In this document: positions 62,146 through 64,000 of the stretch, piece after piece | How the letters are laid out: each line of letters starts with the position of its first letter | How positions within the stretch are numbered: the stretch's first letter is position 1 | NCBI GenBank assembly: GCA_035295745.1 | Contig: DATGIL010000083.1 | Location: 62,001-126,000 of the forward strand | Source of the DNA: JAIQFL01 sp035295745 | GTDB taxonomy: Bacteria; Acidobacteriota; Terriglobia; Bryobacterales; Bryobacteraceae | Direction: 5' to 3' | DNA length: 64,000 bases | The notes under the pieces: generated by a model | Database searches by the model: none | What the model was told of the DNA's origin: nothing | The model's input: the letters and a program-made list of their open reading frames with translations, nothing else | Program-made: the position numbers and the translations under genes

Positions 62146-64000
62146 TCAGCCTTCGCGCAGCAAATCTGCGGGGGCCGCACGCGAGGCGCGCCGGGAAGGA
62201 CCTAACGATGCGCCGATCGCAACTGCCAGAACCACGGCCGCGACTGCGCCCATCGTCACAGGATCCGACGCATTCACCTGATAAAGTTGCGCTTTCCAGA
62301 GTGGAGTCGCGAGAGCAAACAGGAATAAGCCTGCAGCCGTCCCCATCGCCGCCAGGCGGACTCCATGCCCAATCACGAGATTCTGAATCTCCTGCCCGGT
62401 AGCACCTAACGCGATCCGGATTGCGAGCTCTCTCGATCGCTCGGAGACACGAAACGCCACAATCCCGTACACTCCTACCGCCGTCAACAACAGCGCCAGC
62501 CCGCCAAATGCGCCAATCAGGCGAAGTGCCGCCGTACGCCGCTCCAACACGCGATCCACCAGTTCGAGCGGCCGAACCCTCACGCGTTGGATGCGCGGAT
62601 CGAGTCCGGCGACTGTTTGGGCAACCGCCTGCGCCAACGATGGATCGTCGTGATTCGCGCGAATGATGTAGCCCCCGCCATCCATGCCGACTTGCGGGAT
62701 GGGAAGAAAGATCTCCGGGACGGGTTCGCGATCGAGGTCGGCCTGACGTGTATCGCCCACCACCCCCACCACCTCCCATGGGACCCCCTCCGGGTTCAAG
62801 TCGCTGACCCAGTGCACATCCAACAACGTGCCGAGAGTTCGTTTCGTCAAAAAGGCGCGGACGAACGCCTGGTTCACGATCGCCACGCGATGGAAGCCGG
62901 GTTGGTCATCCTGCCAGGAGAAGTCGCGCCCTTCCTGGAGCGGGATCGACATCGCGCGAAAGTACCCAGGGGTAGCGGTGTTGATCCAGGCTTTGGGCCG
63001 CACCGGCAGCGGAATGTTCGCGCCCCAGAGTTGAAACGATCCGCCGCCGCTCACCGCACCGCCGCGCAACGGCAGACGGGCGACACCGCCCGCGCTGTCG
63101 ACGCCGGGAATGGCGGAGAGGCGGCGCGTCAGTTCGCGATGAAAAGCGATCTCTTTCAGGGTGGTGTCATAGCGCTTCCCCGGCAGCCCGATTCCAAACT
63201 GCAGAGCGTGCGCGGTTTCGAATCCGGGACTGGTGGCAAGCAGACGGAAGAAACTGCGCAGCAGCAGTCCTGCGCTCGCCAACAGAACCACGCTGAGAGC
63301 AATCTGCGTGACCACCAGCACACCGCGAACAGCGCCGCGGGATCCGCGCGAACTCTGCCGTCCCCCGGCTTTGATCAGGCCGGCGAGATCTTTGCCGCGC
63401 ACCCACAACGTGGGGACTGCGGCCAGCAGAAGCGTCACCGCCATGGCGAGCAGCAATGCGATCGCGAAGGCGGAAACATCCAGACGGAGCGGCTCCGTTT
63501 GCCCGGCGCCGGGTACCATCGCAGGAACCACACGTAGCACCAGATCCGCCGCCAGCAGTCCCCCGGCCGCGCCTGCGATGCCGAGGACCGCCGCCTCGGC
63601 GAGAAACTGCCGCGCGATCTGTGTTATTCCAGCCCCTAACGATGCACGAATCGCGATCTGATGCGAGCGGGCCAGACAGCGTGCCAGCACCAGCCCCGCT
63701 ACGTTAGCGCAGGCAATCGCGAGCAGCAGGAAAGTGGCCGAGAGCAGCAGCAGCAATGGCTCGCGGCGGTTTCCGGTCATCGCCTCATCCAGCATCTGCA
63801 GCCCGGCGCTACGCCCGCGATTGGTGCTGGGATACGCGGCGGCAAGTTGGGCAGCTACGGCTTCCAGCTCCGATCGCGCGTGCGACAGGCTCACGCCAGA
63901 GCGAAGGCGCGCTATGCCTGCTTGCGATCCCAATCGCCCACAGCAGTAGTCTTTGTGGCTCAGTGGAATGAAGGCATCAGGGAGCGCACGCTCCGTGGGA
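62146..64000 (-). CDS. Orphan MacB/FtsX-type ABC permease (ADOP type), partial
   Basis: About 618 residues are visible; the frame stays open to the right edge, so the N-terminus is missing. The end of the first MacB-type periplasmic domain (GIARLRSGVSLSHARSELEA, AAYPSTNRG) is followed by an FtsX domain (LLLAIACANVAGLVLARCLAR), a second periplasmic domain and the last FtsX module (LAIRIALGATGQEIQNLV). Same family as 41006-43441. The stop lies 16 nt from the convergent aroA stop. Confidence 0.88.
   Translation of the reverse strand, partial: PTERALPDAFIPLSHKDYCCGRLGSQAGIARLRSGVSLSHARSELEAVAAQLAAAYPSTNRGRSAGLQMLDEAMTGNRREPLLLLLSATFLLLAIACANVAGLVLARCLARSHQIAIRASLGAGITQIARQFLAEAAVLGIAGAAGGLLAADLVLRVVPAMVPGAGQTEPLRLDVSAFAIALLLAMAVTLLLAAVPTLWVRGKDLAGLIKAGGRQSSRGSRGAVRGVLVVTQIALSVVLLASAGLLLRSFFRLLATSPGFETAHALQFGIGLPGKRYDTTLKEIAFHRELTRRLSAIPGVDSAGGVARLPLRGGAVSGGGSFQLWGANIPLPVRPKAWINTATPGYFRAMSIPLQEGRDFSWQDDQPGFHRVAIVNQAFVRAFLTKRTLGTLLDVHWVSDLNPEGVPWEVVGVVGDTRQADLDREPVPEIFLPIPQVGMDGGGYIIRANHDDPSLAQAVAQTVAGLDPRIQRVRVRPLELVDRVLERRTAALRLIGAFGGLALLLTAVGVYGIVAFRVSERSRELAIRIALGATGQEIQNLVIGHGVRLAAMGTAAGLFLFALATPLWKAQLYQVNASDPVTMGAVAAVVLAVAIGASLGPSRRASRAAPADLLREG

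Overview
The window looks like a chromosome segment of a high-GC acidobacterium, probably near the Solibacter/Bryobacter group. That is an inference from gene content: it carries two large FtsX/MacB-type permeases with no ATPase of their own (the 'acidobacterial duplicated orphan permease' type, at 41006-43441 and 62146-64000), many stand-alone receiver proteins, and bacterial housekeeping genes (rlmN, prfA, prmC, aroA). I see no tRNA, rRNA, CRISPR array, insertion sequence or phage module.

Region 1 (1-10153) is signal transduction. Two stand-alone receivers sit on the minus strand. On the plus strand, a receiver, a 2376-residue hybrid histidine kinase and a receiver-PAS-kinase lie close together. 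The hybrid kinase is the standout: 14 uninterrupted 92-residue HAMP-type units (276 bp each, 1874-5737) precede GAF, HisKA, HATPase and three receiver modules. This is the layout of fungal group III (Nik1/Os-1) kinases, but with many more repeats.

Region 2 (10430-33947) is one long plus-strand run for making and exporting an extracellular polysaccharide: an OPX export protein, an outer-membrane beta-barrel, a Wzc-like chain-length regulator with tyrosine kinase, glycosyltransferases, a CelD-like acyltransferase, a polysaccharide deacetylase, an O-antigen ligase/polymerase, a Wzx flippase, two AsnB-type amidotransferases, a heparinase-like lyase and a DUF4091/GH123-like hydrolase. It ends in a NarL-type kinase and response regulator. 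Many neighbours overlap by 1-25 nt, so translational coupling is likely. The first family-2 glycosyltransferase is split, with its last membrane helix in a separate 46-codon ORF (15684-15824).

Region 3 (33948-40364) holds two paralogous receivers on either side of a Crp/Fnr regulator, a 581-bp stretch without a convincing gene, a secreted beta-propeller protein with duplicated carbohydrate-binding-like modules, a receiver that has lost its phosphorylation residues, and an OmpA-like protein without a signal peptide.

Region 4 (40461-53148) is mixed: a MarR regulator with a clear promoter/operator and its orphan permease, an ornithine-cyclodeaminase-like enzyme, a TipA-type MerR regulator with a matching operator, a transglutaminase-like protein, a TonB-domain protein, a GH73-like protein, rlmN, an M19 dipeptidase, a Uma2-family protein and a frameshifted GT39-type glycosyltransferase. 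Region 5 (53149-64000) has DUF1385, prfA, prmC and a DUF6250-like gene, then a minus-strand operon joining a class D beta-lactamase to an ABC ATPase and permease, then aroA and a second orphan permease cut by the window edge.
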